64,000 nt of DNA from Maioricimonas rarisocia (GCF_007747795.1 NZ_CP036275.1:744001-808000); one strand, 5' to 3'. Numbered from the stretch's first letter, positions 27,621 through 37,442 are shown. Notes: generated from the sequence alone by a model not told the origin. Made by a program: numbers and translations.

Positions 27621-28043
27621 TCACTCCCCGATCACCTTCACCAGCACCCGCTTGGGCCGGCGGCCGTCGAACTCGCCGTAGAAGATCTGTTCCCACGGCC
27701 CGAAGTCCAGTTTCCCTTCGGTGATGGCGACAACGACTTCGCGGCCCATGACCTGTCGCTTCATGTGGGCGTCGGCATTGTCTTCGCCGGTCCGGTTGTG
27801 GGCGTACCGCTGCGGCGAGGCGTCGAAGGGGGCGAGGTCTTCCAGCCACTTCTTGTAGTCGGAATGCAGGCCCGACTCGTCGTCGTTGATGAACACGCTC
27901 GCCGTGATGTGCATGGCGTTCGCCAGCACCAGCCCCTCCTGCACTCCGCTCTCGCGGACGATCCGCTCGACGGTGGGCGTGATGTTGAGGAAGTCCATCC
28001 GGGCGGGGATGTTGAACGTGAGGTATTCGGTCTGCGATTTCAT
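27621..28043 (-). CDS. YjbQ / UPF0047 family protein
   Basis: A 140-residue protein starting at the ATG at 28043 with GGAG upstream. It shows the YjbQ signature: [27 protein letters not shown], then [36 protein letters not shown], then [53 protein letters not shown]. The usual length for the family is 130-140. Family members have been reported to have thiamin-phosphate-synthase-like activity in vitro, but the physiological role is uncertain. It lies alone between repeat-rich gaps. Confidence 0.93.
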   Translation of the reverse strand: MKSQTEYLTFNIPARMDFLNITPTVERIVRESGVQEGLVLANAMHITASVFINDDESGLHSDYKKWLEDLAPFDASPQRYAHNRTGEDNADAHMKRQVMGREVVVAITEGKLDFGPWEQIFYGEFDGRRPKRVLVKVIGE

Positions 28044-28466
28044 GCGGAAGCTCCGTCGGCAGGGGCGTCGTGTGATCGGATTGTTTCCGATCCGGGCACG
28101 GTGCGGCAAGGGGGGGCGGGACGCCGCGGTGGAGTTGACGCTTCGGTCCGTGCGGTCGCGGCTGCGATATGTCGCGTCGATGTCGATGAAAGCTCTTGCC
28201 GGCTGCGCCGGCCCCGGTTTGAAAACCGGTGTCACCCGGATGTCGTCGCCCTGTTGGTCGCGGCGAAATCCCAGATGCAGGCTGCCGGGGCATCGAATGT
28301 CAGCGTGACGCTGCATCGTGAGCAATTCCGGGGGCTCCATTCGCTACGCTCGTTCCGACCCCGGCCACCCGTCGCCTGACGATGAGCCGCGTGCAGATGT
28401 CGGGACTTTGCTAACTGTTCAACGATGCTGGGAGCAGTCCCAGCCTACGACTCACGCCTCACATCC
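28044..28466. repeat. repeat-rich intergenic gap
   Basis: No supported gene. Recurrent modules are CGGCTGCGCCGGCCCCGG (about 28200-28217, also at 60470 and 60787), GGGGGCTCCATTCGCTACGC...GACCCCGGCCACCC (28329-28370) and GGGAGCAGTCCCAGCCTACGA (28430-28450). Confidence 0.7.
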
Positions 28467-29861
28467 TCACGGCTCATCACTCTCAATCAGCCCCAGCGCT
28501 TCCATCCGGCGGTACAGTCGCGGCCGGGTGAGGCCGAGCAGTTCGGCCGCCTGCGACTTGTTCTGCCGGGCCTGTTCGAGGGCGCGGCGGATATGGTCCC
28601 GCTCGAAGTCATCAAGCAGGCTCTGCAGATCGACCGGTTGCGGCGTGACGGGTGGGCCGACCCGCTGCGCGTCCATGCCGGTCCGGAAGCGGAACGGCAG
28701 GTCATTGACGGTGATGAGCGAGCCGGTCGCCTGCTGGTACGCCTCGGAAATGACCGCTTCGAGCTCGTCCTGGTTCATTGGCCAGTTGTACTTTGCCAGC
28801 GGTGTGAGGACCTCGGGCGCAAAGCCTCCCACCTGCCGCTCCTGATCCCGATTGAGCTGCTCGAGAATGTGCTGGGCGAGCAGAGGGATGTCGTCGGTCC
28901 GTTCCCGCAGCGGGGGGACGGCAATCGTCAGCGGGGTGAGCAGGTAGTGCAGGTCTTCGAGCAACCGGTCATCAGCGACGGCATCGTCGAGTGATGTCGA
29001 TGCGGCCGCCATCAGCCGGATCGAGTCCTCGCCGGCGTCGAACCGGTCGCGATGCTCGACGATCGTCTCCTGCAGTTCGCGGGGAAGGTGGTCGACGTCC
29101 TTCAGGTAGAGCGTGCCGGGCTGCAGGGGGAGGGCGGTTGGCTCACCCGCCGGGTCGGGAGGGAGCAGCCGCTTGAGCGTCCGCTTCAACTCGAACGTGG
29201 TGGACTGCCGACAGTCGAGCGGCACGAACGCCTTGAGCCGCTGCGGTCCGTGGTAGTGGATCACGCGGGCCAGGTGCTCACGGCCCGTCCCCGGTTCCCC
29301 GACAAACAGAACCGGACAGGCCGCATGACTGGCGACGTCGAGCTGTGCGAGCACTCGCTGCATGGCCGGAGTGCGGGCGATGACGGTTTCGATCGCGTAT
29401 CGCTGTCGGAGCCTGCTGCGGAGGGCGGCCACGTCGGCGTGAAGCTGCTGTGGTGGCGACGGCTCGCTGATCGATATCGGCTGGTCCGGCAGCGTGATCA
29501 GCCCGAAGATGCGGGTCGATTCGGTCTGCGAGTCGTTCAGCGGAACGAAATGAACCTGCCTCTGGTGGACCTTGCCGTTCTCACGATGCCGGAACTGGGC
29601 CGGGACCGACTGCGGCGATCCCTCGAGCACGTCCGGCGGAGGACAGAGGCTGCCGGTGACATGTTCGATCTGCTGAGGGTCCGGCTCGCTCACGTAGTCG
29701 CAGATCTGACCGATGACGTCGGCAGCGGTCCAGCCGGTCAGTTCTTCACAGCCATGGTTGAAGAACAGGACGGCCCGGCGGTTGTCGAGCACAAAGATCG
29801 GTTCCCGGGCCTGGGTCAGCCAGGTGGCCAGGCCACGGACGCGACGCGATCGGGGAGACAT
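28467..29861 (-). CDS. PAS - degenerate sigma-54-activator AAA+ - Fis-type HTH protein
   Basis: A 464-residue regulator. Residues 14-125 form a PAS domain. Residues 160-375 align with the AAA+ domain of sigma-54 enhancer-binding proteins: Walker A is GEPGTGRE (188-195, with Arg194 in place of the catalytic Lys), Walker B is LYLKDVDHLP instead of LFLDEIGELP, then PPLRERTDDIPLL, and WPMNQDELEAV instead of WPGNVRELENV. The GAFTGA sigma-54 contact loop is absent between residues 213 and 249. Residues 415-460 are a Fis-type helix-turn-helix (NKSQAAELLGLTRPRLYRRM). It probably binds DNA but is unlikely to activate sigma-54 by ATP hydrolysis. Possibly a repressor or co-factor; the target is unknown. 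Confidence 0.88.
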   Translation of the reverse strand: MSPRSRRVRGLATWLTQAREPIFVLDNRRAVLFFNHGCEELTGWTAADVIGQICDYVSEPDPQQIEHVTGSLCPPPDVLEGSPQSVPAQFRHRENGKVHQRQVHFVPLNDSQTESTRIFGLITLPDQPISISEPSPPQQLHADVAALRSRLRQRYAIETVIARTPAMQRVLAQLDVASHAACPVLFVGEPGTGREHLARVIHYHGPQRLKAFVPLDCRQSTTFELKRTLKRLLPPDPAGEPTALPLQPGTLYLKDVDHLPRELQETIVEHRDRFDAGEDSIRLMAAASTSLDDAVADDRLLEDLHYLLTPLTIAVPPLRERTDDIPLLAQHILEQLNRDQERQVGGFAPEVLTPLAKYNWPMNQDELEAVISEAYQQATGSLITVNDLPFRFRTGMDAQRVGPPVTPQPVDLQSLLDDFERDHIRRALEQARQNKSQAAELLGLTRPRLYRRMEALGLIESDEP

Positions 29862-29961
29862 GTCAGTTCACCGGTAACTCGTTGAAGCGACGGCAGCTTT
29901 CCGTCGGATGCATTTCAACGAGTCGGCCCGCTACTGGCAATGACATGTGAGGCGAGGCAGC

Positions 29962-31041
29962 TCAATCGGCAGACGTCGTGCTGTCCGATTTCAGCTCGAG
30001 GATCAGATTCTTCGCGTCCATTCGAACGGTGGCGTCGGCCGCGTTCTCGGCAATCGGTTGAATCGCCGAGACCAGCCGGGCCCGCTGGTCGTCGCTCAGT
30101 TCATCGCGAAGACGATCGACCGCCCGAAACGAATTCGTCAGCATCAGGACCGTTTCGAAGTGATGGTTCGCTTCCTCTTCGGTCGAGACGGCCGCGGGAT
30201 CGAGTGGCTCGTCCGCCGCATTGCGGAAGACGTCCTCGAAGACCGGCAGTCCCTCGGTGGAGCCATCGCGGGTCAGTGCAATCGCCGCGTTGAGCGACGT
30301 CATCTCGTCGGCATCGTCCAGCAGTTCGGTCAATCGATCGTGTGCCTTGTCACCGGGGAGCAGTCCCAGCGCGAAGGCGGCCTGATGGCGAAACATCGAA
30401 TCGCTCTCGTGAGACAGCGCCACCAGATCGTCGATGAGACCGGGTTCGCGGAGGGGGCGATCCTGTTCGGCGGCACGTCCGGCCACCATCGCGATGGCGA
30501 TCATCGCATTCTTGCGAACGTGGCGTTCGTGCGACGCGTCGAGACTGTCACGCAGGACCGGCAGCACGACATCGTGGGCGTCGAGACGTCCCAGTGCTTT
30601 CGAAAGGAACTCGAGCTGCTTGGCCTGTTCGTCGTTGCGGGGCGAACTGCTGAGCGTCTCGCTGTACAGGTCGGTCAGAGCCGTGGCAATTTCGCGGTTG
30701 GCGGCCAGCCGCTGACTGGTTTCGCCGCGCAGCTCGTCGGCATCAAGCACTTGGGCCAGGTTGAGGGCGCCCCGCCATTTGACGTGCGGGTTGTCGCTGC
30801 GGACGTCGGTCACCAGCTGTCGCCAGTCCACCTCGGAGGAGGCCATCCGTCCGAACAGCAGGTACACGCCGATGACGACGGTCACGATGATCGCCGGCAC
30901 GACGAACAGCTGCACGATGAACCCCGCCGAGGGAGGTTCGACGGGGGGAAGGTCGTGGTCGTCGCCAGCCGACAGAGTGTCGTGGAACTCGGAGTTCGGC
31001 TGCAGATCGTCCGCCCGGTCATCGTCGTAGGAGGCGGTCAT
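29962..31041 (-). CDS. membrane-anchored HEAT-repeat-like protein
   Basis: A 359-residue protein from the ATG at 31041. It has an acidic N-terminus (1-38), one TM (about 41-64), then helical repeats resembling HEAT repeats, for example HERHVRKNAMIAIAMVAGRAAE and DSMFRHQAAFALGLLPGDKAHDRLTELLDD. No catalytic motif. It is divergent from the secreted protein gene at 31248. Likely a scaffold with its helical domain on the outer side of the membrane or in the cytoplasm; topology is unresolved. Confidence 0.85.
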   Translation of the reverse strand: MTASYDDDRADDLQPNSEFHDTLSAGDDHDLPPVEPPSAGFIVQLFVVPAIIVTVVIGVYLLFGRMASSEVDWRQLVTDVRSDNPHVKWRGALNLAQVLDADELRGETSQRLAANREIATALTDLYSETLSSSPRNDEQAKQLEFLSKALGRLDAHDVVLPVLRDSLDASHERHVRKNAMIAIAMVAGRAAEQDRPLREPGLIDDLVALSHESDSMFRHQAAFALGLLPGDKAHDRLTELLDDADEMTSLNAAIALTRDGSTEGLPVFEDVFRNAADEPLDPAAVSTEEEANHHFETVLMLTNSFRAVDRLRDELSDDQRARLVSAIQPIAENAADATVRMDAKNLILELKSDSTTSAD

Positions 31042-31247
31042 GAGTGGGTTCCGCTGGCGCGAGGCAACGCAAACGACCCGGCGGGGGCTGAACATCCTGA
31101 AGGGGCCGGGCGATCCGCGAGCAATGAGGAGGTCCGAAGCGGCGTCCCTGCTCCGGAATTTCACTGGACTCTCTCATGAAGTCTAGGCAACCTGAAAGGG
31201 GAATCAAGGAACCGCCGCGGGCGGTGTGTCGCATCGGGAGCAGACGG

Positions 31248-31856
31248 ATGAACATCGCCCGCACTCAGTTCGTGCTGGCAGCAGGGATCCTGTTGGTGAC
31301 CGGCAGCATGGCCCGGGGGCAGGGGATCGCGGTCCAGCAGCCGGTCGTTCAGCGGATCGGCGTCGATACGGTCGTCAGCGTTCCGGACCGGGGAAGCCTG
31401 ACGCTCGGCGGCGTGAACACGGCCGCGTCAGGATCGCGGCGGTCGTCCCTTTTCGGGCCGGGATCGACGTACGGGGCCCGGACCTCCGGCAGTTCGATGT
31501 CGGTGCATGTGACGATTCACGACTTCGAAGCGATGGATCGGGCGTTGCTGCAGCAGGGAAGCAGCACACGCGTGCGTCCAGGTGGAAACAGTCGGGCCGA
31601 TGCCGCGTATCGGCAACTGCTCAGTCGTCCACGGCAGTCGGCCATCCCGACTCGTTCGCAGGCAGATCGGCTCAGCCGCTCGCCAGCGAAGGACGCGCCT
31701 GCCGCAACGGACCGGGGGGCCTTCTATCTCGCGAAGGCTCGCCGGTGCGAAGAGCGCGGCGAGGAGTCGGTCGCGGCGATGTTCTACCGGATGGCGGCCC
31801 GGTACGGCAGCAGCGAGGCGGCTGCGGAACTTGCGCAGGAGCGACGGGGGCAGTGA
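31248..31856 (+). CDS. secreted hypothetical protein with Sel1-like tail
   Basis: A 202-residue protein from the ATG at 31248 (GGGAG upstream). The signal peptide (about 1-25) ends near MARGQG. The middle is Ser/Arg/Gly-rich and probably disordered. The last about 35 residues (AFYLAKARRCEERGEESVAAMFYRMAARYGSSEAAAEL) look like one TPR/Sel1 helix pair. Family not recognised. Confidence 0.75.
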   Translation: MNIARTQFVLAAGILLVTGSMARGQGIAVQQPVVQRIGVDTVVSVPDRGSLTLGGVNTAASGSRRSSLFGPGSTYGARTSGSSMSVHVTIHDFEAMDRALLQQGSSTRVRPGGNSRADAAYRQLLSRPRQSAIPTRSQADRLSRSPAKDAPAATDRGAFYLAKARRCEERGEESVAAMFYRMAARYGSSEAAAELAQERRGQ

Positions 31857-32547
31857 CGTTCTGCCCTGATGGCCTGATTCACGCGGTGGGGTGGTACCCC
31901 TGGAGCGAAGCGACGGGCGTGGTCAGTTGTCGATACCGCGACGACCGCCGGCCATCCGCTGAGCATGCCAGACGCATCAGGATTGTGAGTTGCGCTTCGC
32001 GCCCCCCCCGGCGATTCTGCTTGTTGCCTCCTGTCGCTGCGCGACCCCGGTTGGCGAGCGACCGCGGCTACCCTGCTGCTTGCTGGTCTGCAGGGTGCCG
32101 TCGCCGGCGGCGACGCACCTTCGAACCATTTTCGATGCCGGAATCTGAATCGGATGGTGCGTCACGGACTGTCCCTTCGAGAATATCGTTCACGATGGGA
32201 CGGACCAGTCTCACTTGCCGTGACACACCCTACGGCCCTGCTTCCTGATCCAGAACGTCGGGGTAGCGAGCTCAAAGGCAGACAGGAATGTCTGCGAATG
32301 TCTGCCCCACTTCCGCGCGGCGGCATTTCCGGGCCACTTACGGCATCCTCATGCGGCTGCGATCGATAGCCCCTGGCAGGCACCTGCGGGCAAGCCGAGG
32401 TTCAGTGCCCCACCCCATTCAGCCAGGTGGGGCAGGCATTCCTGCCTGCCCTGATGCTCACCCGCCTGGCCGCTCCCGAACTGCAGCAGAGTGCCGTAAA
32501 GCCGGTTCCAACCGACCGGACGTGAATCTGTGCTGTCTGTGGGGGCC
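31857..32547. other. gene-free gap filled by repeat modules
   Basis: No credible gene. Modules in order are an AACCGGGG-type palindrome variant (32032-32072), a GCAGGGTG...CACCCTAC element (about 32090-32233), an inverted GGCAGACAGGAATGTCTGC module (about 32277-32296) and a direct GGCAGGCATTCCTGCCTGCC module (32431-32450). Confidence 0.75.
32090..32233. repeat. REPIN-like intergenic element, copy 3
   Basis: Starts GCAGGGTGCCGTCGCCGG, has the inner pair GGCGACGCACC and GGTGCGTCACGG, and ends GCCGTGACACACCCTAC. Same organisation and length (about 144 bp) as the copies at 685, 1087, 38168, 38393 and 44903. Confidence 0.9.
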
Positions 32548-32838
32548 TCAGGCGGCGTCTGAGAAGATGCGGCGTTTGAGGCGGACTTTGAGGTATCGTT
32601 CGCCCCGGGTGTCGTAGAAATAGACGACGTTCTGGTCGGTCGCCCAGATCGCACCAAGGCGGACGCTGCGTGGTCCGTGCAGGCAGAACTGCAGGCCGCA
32701 AGGACGTCCGCCCCGCATCAGTTCCGTCTCGCGCATGCGGAACTGGTCGGTGAGCAGATTCTCTTTGGCGCAAAGCGTTTCGTGGATGTACGTTCGCAGG
32801 TCGTCGACAGTGCGGACGGATTCCGGGCAGTCCATCAT
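32548..32838 (-). CDS. small hypothetical protein
   Basis: A 96-residue cytoplasmic protein. It begins with tandem Met codons (32838/32835), continues CPESVRTVDDLRTYIHETLCAKENLLTDQFRMRETELMRGGRPCG and ends VRLGAIWATDQNVVYFYDTRGERYLKVRLKRRI. This is a helix-then-beta layout. The frame stays open 252 bp upstream, but that part looks non-coding. I recognise it only as a short conserved-looking planctomycete protein. It lies last in a minus-strand run after the toroid protein gene. Confidence 0.72.
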   Translation of the reverse strand: MMDCPESVRTVDDLRTYIHETLCAKENLLTDQFRMRETELMRGGRPCGLQFCLHGPRSVRLGAIWATDQNVVYFYDTRGERYLKVRLKRRIFSDAA

Positions 32839-33126
32839 GGGCAACGGGTCCAGGTCGAATTCGTGGGAACTCGGCCCCGCGGTCTGACGGGTGCCGTCAG
32901 GGCAAACCAGACGGGATATCGTCGGTCGGCCGGCGGGACTTGCGGCGGGAGAGCGGAGGCTGGTGCGTTCGTTACGACGCCTGCGGTCACTGCAACCGGT
33001 ACGACCGGACCGTTCCGGGACCACGTGCAGCGACGGCCTCCCGCGGATAACCGTATTCGGCAAGCGGGCCGCGCGGCTGAAGAATTCCACGGAGAAAGCG
33101 GCGAGCGAGTGCCGCTTCCGGCAGGT

Positions 33127-34182
33127 TCAGCGCTGGTAGATCGGCAGAAATCCCTTGTCGAGCTGCAGAATTGTGGCGTTGATCGCCGTTACGTAGACCG
33201 GCCCGACATGGCCTTCGGTCCACGAGCCGGACGCCGTCTGCGTCCGCAGCAGTTCGCCGCTGATTTCCTTGAAGTACTTGTCCCAGTCCTTTCCTTCGCG
33301 GTACATCACCTGCGAGTAGTAGTAATGCATGTAGTGCCAGTGCCCGAAGTGCTGGCCCTGGCTGATGCCGCTGCCCGGCCAGACGTTTTCGCGGCAGAAC
33401 TCAAGCATCTGCTTCACGTTGCCGGACTCGTACTCGCCGGCGTTGAACATCGCGGCGACAGCGGCTGCGGTGATGGGGGGACGGGCGCCGCCACCACGGA
33501 TCGAGTACTGCACGCCTCCTTCGTCGGTGGTGCAGTCTTCGATGTACGTTTTCGCCCGTTCGATGACTTCTCTGGGAACGACGATGCCGGCATTCCGGCA
33601 GGCCCGCAGTCCCTGCACCTGCGTGATACAGGTCGAGCCTTCGTCGAAGTCGTTGCCGTCTTTCGCCGAGACGTAGCCCCATCCGCCGCGGGAGGTCTGC
33701 GCTTCGGCGCTGAAGCGGACGGCCCGATCGAGGACGGTCTTGATGCGTTTTCGTCGCTCGGCATCTTCTTCCTCGCCGAAGACCTGCGAGAGAAACAGCA
33801 TCGAGAAGCCGTGCCCGTACGTGTAATGGAAGTCGTCCGGGAAGCCGATCAGCCCGGAAGGCTGCGACTGGTCGAGCAGATACTCGACCGCCTGGCTGAC
33901 GTTTTTCGCATACCGTCCGCGGGTGGTGGTCGATCCTTCGCAGAGCAGGGCGACCCCGGCCAGCGCGGTCATTGCGACGCGATACTGCCCGCCGTTGGCT
34001 TCCCAGTACCCCTGCCGGCGCTGTTCGCGGGCGAGGTAATCGAGCGAGCGGCCGACGGAGGCTTCGACCTTCGGATCCCGTTTGGCCGCGGTGGCGGTGC
34101 GGGGAAGCACACATGCCACGGTCGCGAGCATCGCGAGCCATCGGGCCGCTCGAGTCCAGTTCGTGCCGTATCGCATGCTCAT
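33127..34182 (-). CDS. exported terpene-cyclase/prenyltransferase-like alpha-toroid protein
   Basis: A 351-residue protein with a signal peptide (RAARWLAMLATVACVLPRTATA). It is built from repeats of the squalene-cyclase/prenyltransferase type: LDYLAREQRRQGYWEANGG, AVEYLLDQSQPSGLIGFPDD, QTSRGGWGYVSAKDG and LLRTQTASGSWTEG. The DxDD motif of cyclases is not seen, so it may not be an enzyme. Starts at 34206 or 34176 are also possible; 34182 has AGGCG upstream. A similar toroid architecture is common in planctomycete surface proteins of unknown role. Confidence 0.85.
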   Translation of the reverse strand: MSMRYGTNWTRAARWLAMLATVACVLPRTATAAKRDPKVEASVGRSLDYLAREQRRQGYWEANGGQYRVAMTALAGVALLCEGSTTTRGRYAKNVSQAVEYLLDQSQPSGLIGFPDDFHYTYGHGFSMLFLSQVFGEEEDAERRKRIKTVLDRAVRFSAEAQTSRGGWGYVSAKDGNDFDEGSTCITQVQGLRACRNAGIVVPREVIERAKTYIEDCTTDEGGVQYSIRGGGARPPITAAAVAAMFNAGEYESGNVKQMLEFCRENVWPGSGISQGQHFGHWHYMHYYYSQVMYREGKDWDKYFKEISGELLRTQTASGSWTEGHVGPVYVTAINATILQLDKGFLPIYQR

Positions 34183-34272
34183 CGCTCGCCTGAAACCGTT
34201 CGTCATCCGGGCGCGGCGTAGCTCGCCGCCATGCTTCAGGTTACGCCGCAGGCCCCTGCGCGACAAGACGGA

Positions 34273-34677
34273 TCATCGTGGTGGGGCGAATCCCCAGCGG
34301 CCCAGCCAGGCTCCCAGCAGGACCGCGACGCCTCCCAGCAGCAGGTTTGCGAGCAGATTGAACGCGGCCGATCGCCATTGCTGTTCGTGCATCAGCTCGA
34401 TCGTCTGATACCCGAATGTCGAAAAAGTCGTCAGCGAGCCGAGAAACCCGGTGATCAGTACCGCCTGCCAGCGGGGAGACAGGACCGGCCGGTCGTGGAC
34501 GAGCGTCATCAGCAGGCCGATCAGGAAGCAGCCGGCGACGTTCACCAGCAGCGTGCCGGCCGGCGCAAATTCGGGAAACCGCTTGAGTGCCCAGCCGGAC
34601 ACGACCGACCGTGTCACGGCCCCCGCGCTTCCTCCGAAAGCGATCGCAGCCAGTTGCCATGCGTCAATGCCGGCCAT
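34273..34677 (-). CDS. crcB: fluoride channel CrcB/Fluc
   Basis: A 134-residue, four-helix membrane protein with CrcB hallmarks: [12 protein letters not shown] near residue 15, [16 protein letters not shown] near 41, and [13 protein letters not shown] near 78. It should export fluoride as an antiparallel dimer. Typical length is 120-130. It lies 63 bp from the PQQ gene, in the same direction. No fluoride riboswitch is seen in that short gap. Confidence 0.95.
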   Translation of the reverse strand: MAGIDAWQLAAIAFGGSAGAVTRSVVSGWALKRFPEFAPAGTLLVNVAGCFLIGLLMTLVHDRPVLSPRWQAVLITGFLGSLTTFSTFGYQTIELMHEQQWRSAAFNLLANLLLGGVAVLLGAWLGRWGFAPPR

Positions 34678-34740
34678 GCGGCAACCCGTCCGTTGGTTCG
34701 TCTCTCGTTATCCGAATGTCAGAGCCGTGCCGTCTCTCAA

Positions 34741-35949
34741 TTACTCTGCGGCGATCTTCCAGAGGTGCCCGTCGCTGCGGATGTAGATCGCACCATCGGA
34801 GATCGCGGGAGTACACAGAATCGTCTCGTCGAAGCTGTGGGAGGAGACAATCTCTCCCTTCCCGTCTCCGAGGCGAATCACCTGTCCCAGTCCCTCTTCG
34901 TTGAATGCATACAGGTGACCATCGGCAAGGACCGGGCTGCCGCTGAACGGCCCCTTCAGTCGCAGTTGCCACTTGCGGCTGCCGTCCTTCGCATCGGCGG
35001 CGGTCAGCACGCCGGCCCGGTTGAAGACGTACACGTTCCCGCCATGTACCAGTGGGCTGGCCGTTCCCGGCGAAAGCGAGCCTTCCTGCCAGATGATCTC
35101 GGGAACCTCCGGATTGCTGTGACCGGGCCGCAGAGCCGTGATGCCATGTGAGGGAACGTAGGCGATGTTTTCGGAGACCGTCAGCGACGGGATCGTCGAA
35201 GCACCGTCGGCATACGTCCATTCCACCTCGCCGGTTTCCGGCACGACCGCGACGACCCCGGCGGACGACTGCACGAGCACGCGGTCTTCTGCCGGCGTTT
35301 TACCCCGCCAGAGAGCAGGGGAGGTCCAGTTGGCCCGGCGGGGGCGATCAATCTTCCAGCGGCTCTGACCCGTCTCGGGATCGAGTCCTGTCGTGAAGGA
35401 CTCGGCATCGTTCTCGACCATCACGACCAGTGTGTCGCCGGCGATCACCGGAGACGACGACATGCCCAGGCTGTTGCTGGCATTGGGGAAGTCGTGTCCG
35501 AGACCGCGGTACCACAGGAGGTTTCCTTCGAGGTCGAGGCAGACGACGTCGTTGCTCGAGTAGGAGGCGAAGATCCGTTTGCCGTCGCTCGCCGGAGTGG
35601 GAGCGGCGACGCACGTCTTGGAGTGTGTGCCGGTCCGTCCCGTCGCCCAGAACTGCCGTTCCCACAGTTTGCTGCCATCGTCGGTCGCGAAGCAGACGAC
35701 ATGCAGCCGCTCCTGCCGATATCCGGAGCTGCAGGTGACGACGACGCGGTCGCCCACAACGATCGGACTGGAGAGGCCGCGGCCGGTCAGGTCGGCCTCC
35801 CACGCGATGTTCTGTTCTTCGTTCCAGCTTGTCGGAGCGGCGGAGTCGGCGATGCCGGTCGTGTCGCTGCCACGGAATTGCCGCCAGTCAGCCCGGGCGG
35901 TCGCCGTAGCGCAGCCGATGCAGAGAACCATCAGGAGCAGGTGACGCAT
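34741..35949 (-). CDS. exported PQQ-like beta-propeller protein
   Basis: A 402-residue protein from the ATG at 35949 with a signal peptide (LLLMVLCIGCATATARA). It contains WRQFRGSDTTGIADSAAPTSW and repeated PQQ/YVTN-like blades (GDRVVVTCSSG, DGSKLWERQFW, LDLEGNLLWYRG, DPETGQSRWKID, ADAKDGSRKWQLRLKG). The family is common in planctomycetes as the 'outer membrane protein assembly factor BamB-like / PQQ-binding-like' group. It probably acts in the periplasm as a binding scaffold. It follows a lectin-like secreted protein by 91 bp and precedes crcB. Confidence 0.92.
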   Translation of the reverse strand: MRHLLLMVLCIGCATATARADWRQFRGSDTTGIADSAAPTSWNEEQNIAWEADLTGRGLSSPIVVGDRVVVTCSSGYRQERLHVVCFATDDGSKLWERQFWATGRTGTHSKTCVAAPTPASDGKRIFASYSSNDVVCLDLEGNLLWYRGLGHDFPNASNSLGMSSSPVIAGDTLVVMVENDAESFTTGLDPETGQSRWKIDRPRRANWTSPALWRGKTPAEDRVLVQSSAGVVAVVPETGEVEWTYADGASTIPSLTVSENIAYVPSHGITALRPGHSNPEVPEIIWQEGSLSPGTASPLVHGGNVYVFNRAGVLTAADAKDGSRKWQLRLKGPFSGSPVLADGHLYAFNEEGLGQVIRLGDGKGEIVSSHSFDETILCTPAISDGAIYIRSDGHLWKIAAE

Positions 35950-36040
35950 GGGAACGGGTTCCTTGTATGCGATGGCCATGTCAACTGGCCGGAAGTGTGC
36001 GGACGACAGACAGACTTCAATCGCGCCGAGTGTGAGCGGG

Positions 36041-37210
36041 CTACGACTTCGGTTTGCCTTCTTCGCGAGGTTCACGTGAGGCCGAGTCGCTGCGAGCGGG
36101 CAGGATCGCCTTGCCGGAGAAGTCGCAGACGCGGAACTGAAAGTCCCAGTCCTGCGCCCAGGACTCGGTCTGTTCGTTCTGGCAGACCTTCAGCAGCAGG
36201 ACATTCCGTCCCGGCTTGAGGGTGCCCCGAACACGGTACTGATCCAGCTGCTTGCCACGATGGTATTCTTCGCGGGCGAACAGGAGTTCGCCGTTGAGCC
36301 ACAGCTTCCACGCGTTGGCCGTGCCCAGCCGGAACTCGACCTCGCGGCCATCGGGGCTGACGAACTCGGTCGCGGCGTAGCTGATGGCTCCCTTATAGGG
36401 CGAGGTCAGCTCGGCGATGTCGAACGTGCCGTACTCGTCGTCGGTACTGTACTCTTCCCAGCGAACCTCTCCCTCCTTGCCGTCATACCTGGCCGAGAGG
36501 TCGATTTCCTCTTCGGGAGGATAGCTGACGTCGAACCCCTTCATCTCGGTGTTGTCGAAGGGGCCGATGACATGCCAGTTCGTGACGAAACCAAAGTGTC
36601 GCTGCAGGTCGACCGTCTCGCCGAGTTCCTTGAGCGGTTTGACGATCGCCTTGACCTGGTCGTCATCGACGGCCCCCTTGAGGGCCTGGCGATATGTCGT
36701 CTTTGCTTTGACGTCTTCACCGTCTTCGAGGAACTGCTCGGCCGCGGTGATCAACCGGGCCACGGCATCGCGTCGCATCTCGCCACTGGGGTCTTCGAGC
36801 ATTTCCGGGATCAGGCGGTCTTCGGCCGACGGATCCGCCTTGAGCAGCCATTCGTACGCCATGCGGCGGGCACGCGGCTCGTGCGAGCGATCGAGGACGT
36901 ACGCCTCGAGCGTCTCGGCTGGCAGAGCGTCGTTCTCGAGGGCCCGCTGTGCGACCGCTTCGAACGCTCCCCGAAGCCAGTTGGCGGAGAGAGGACCGGC
37001 CGAATCGAGCGCGACCAGAATGTCCCTGAGGGCGGCGGGGTCGGACTCGCTCAGCTCGCGGACGGCAGCACTGGCCTGTTCGTGTCCCTCACCACGCTGA
37101 CCAACCTGCTGGATCGTAGCAATTAACTGGTCGGTTTCGGCGGCAGATGCGACGGCGGTCATCAGCAGGGCACAGGCCAGGCTCATGAAGAGCCAGGAGC
37201 AGTGTTTCAT
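36041..37210 (-). CDS. secreted protein with HEAT-like and beta-sandwich domains
   Basis: A 389-residue protein from the ATG at 37210 (GGAGAGGACC just upstream). The signal peptide ends near AVASAAE. Residues 25-180 are helical and HEAT-like (RALENDALPAETLEAYVLDRSHEPRARRMAYEWLLKAD). Residues 195-370 look like a galactose-binding-type jelly roll: FVTNWHVIGPFDN near the start and the WLNGELLFAREEYHRG...YRVRGTLKPGRNVLLLKVCQ segment typical of such modules. The tail is basic. Role unknown; binding of a carbohydrate is a guess from the fold. Confidence 0.83.
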   Translation of the reverse strand: MKHCSWLFMSLACALLMTAVASAAETDQLIATIQQVGQRGEGHEQASAAVRELSESDPAALRDILVALDSAGPLSANWLRGAFEAVAQRALENDALPAETLEAYVLDRSHEPRARRMAYEWLLKADPSAEDRLIPEMLEDPSGEMRRDAVARLITAAEQFLEDGEDVKAKTTYRQALKGAVDDDQVKAIVKPLKELGETVDLQRHFGFVTNWHVIGPFDNTEMKGFDVSYPPEEEIDLSARYDGKEGEVRWEEYSTDDEYGTFDIAELTSPYKGAISYAATEFVSPDGREVEFRLGTANAWKLWLNGELLFAREEYHRGKQLDQYRVRGTLKPGRNVLLLKVCQNEQTESWAQDWDFQFRVCDFSGKAILPARSDSASREPREEGKPKS

Positions 37211-37442
37211 GGTCCTCTCCGTATCCGGCAACGAAACGATCTGGCGGATCGTGCGAGGCCCGATGCGAAATCTGCTGACAGATTCGGACCGCCAGTTCTG
37301 AGTTGTGGCTGCGCATCATGCCAGCGCGTCAGAAGCGAGGCAACCCTGGGGAACCTCCGGACGCGATTGTGAAATTCCGTGGCTCTCCGGTGCTGCCAAG
37401 GTATTCTGGAGGTCAGATTGGGCCATCTGACGAGGAAAGGGC

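Noticed and set aside
31226-32248. 340-residue plus-strand open frame
   Set aside because: It overlaps the secreted-protein gene in another frame and then runs into repeat modules.
34678-34740. fluoride riboswitch before crcB
   Set aside because: The 63-bp gap is short and I cannot find the conserved crcB-motif core.
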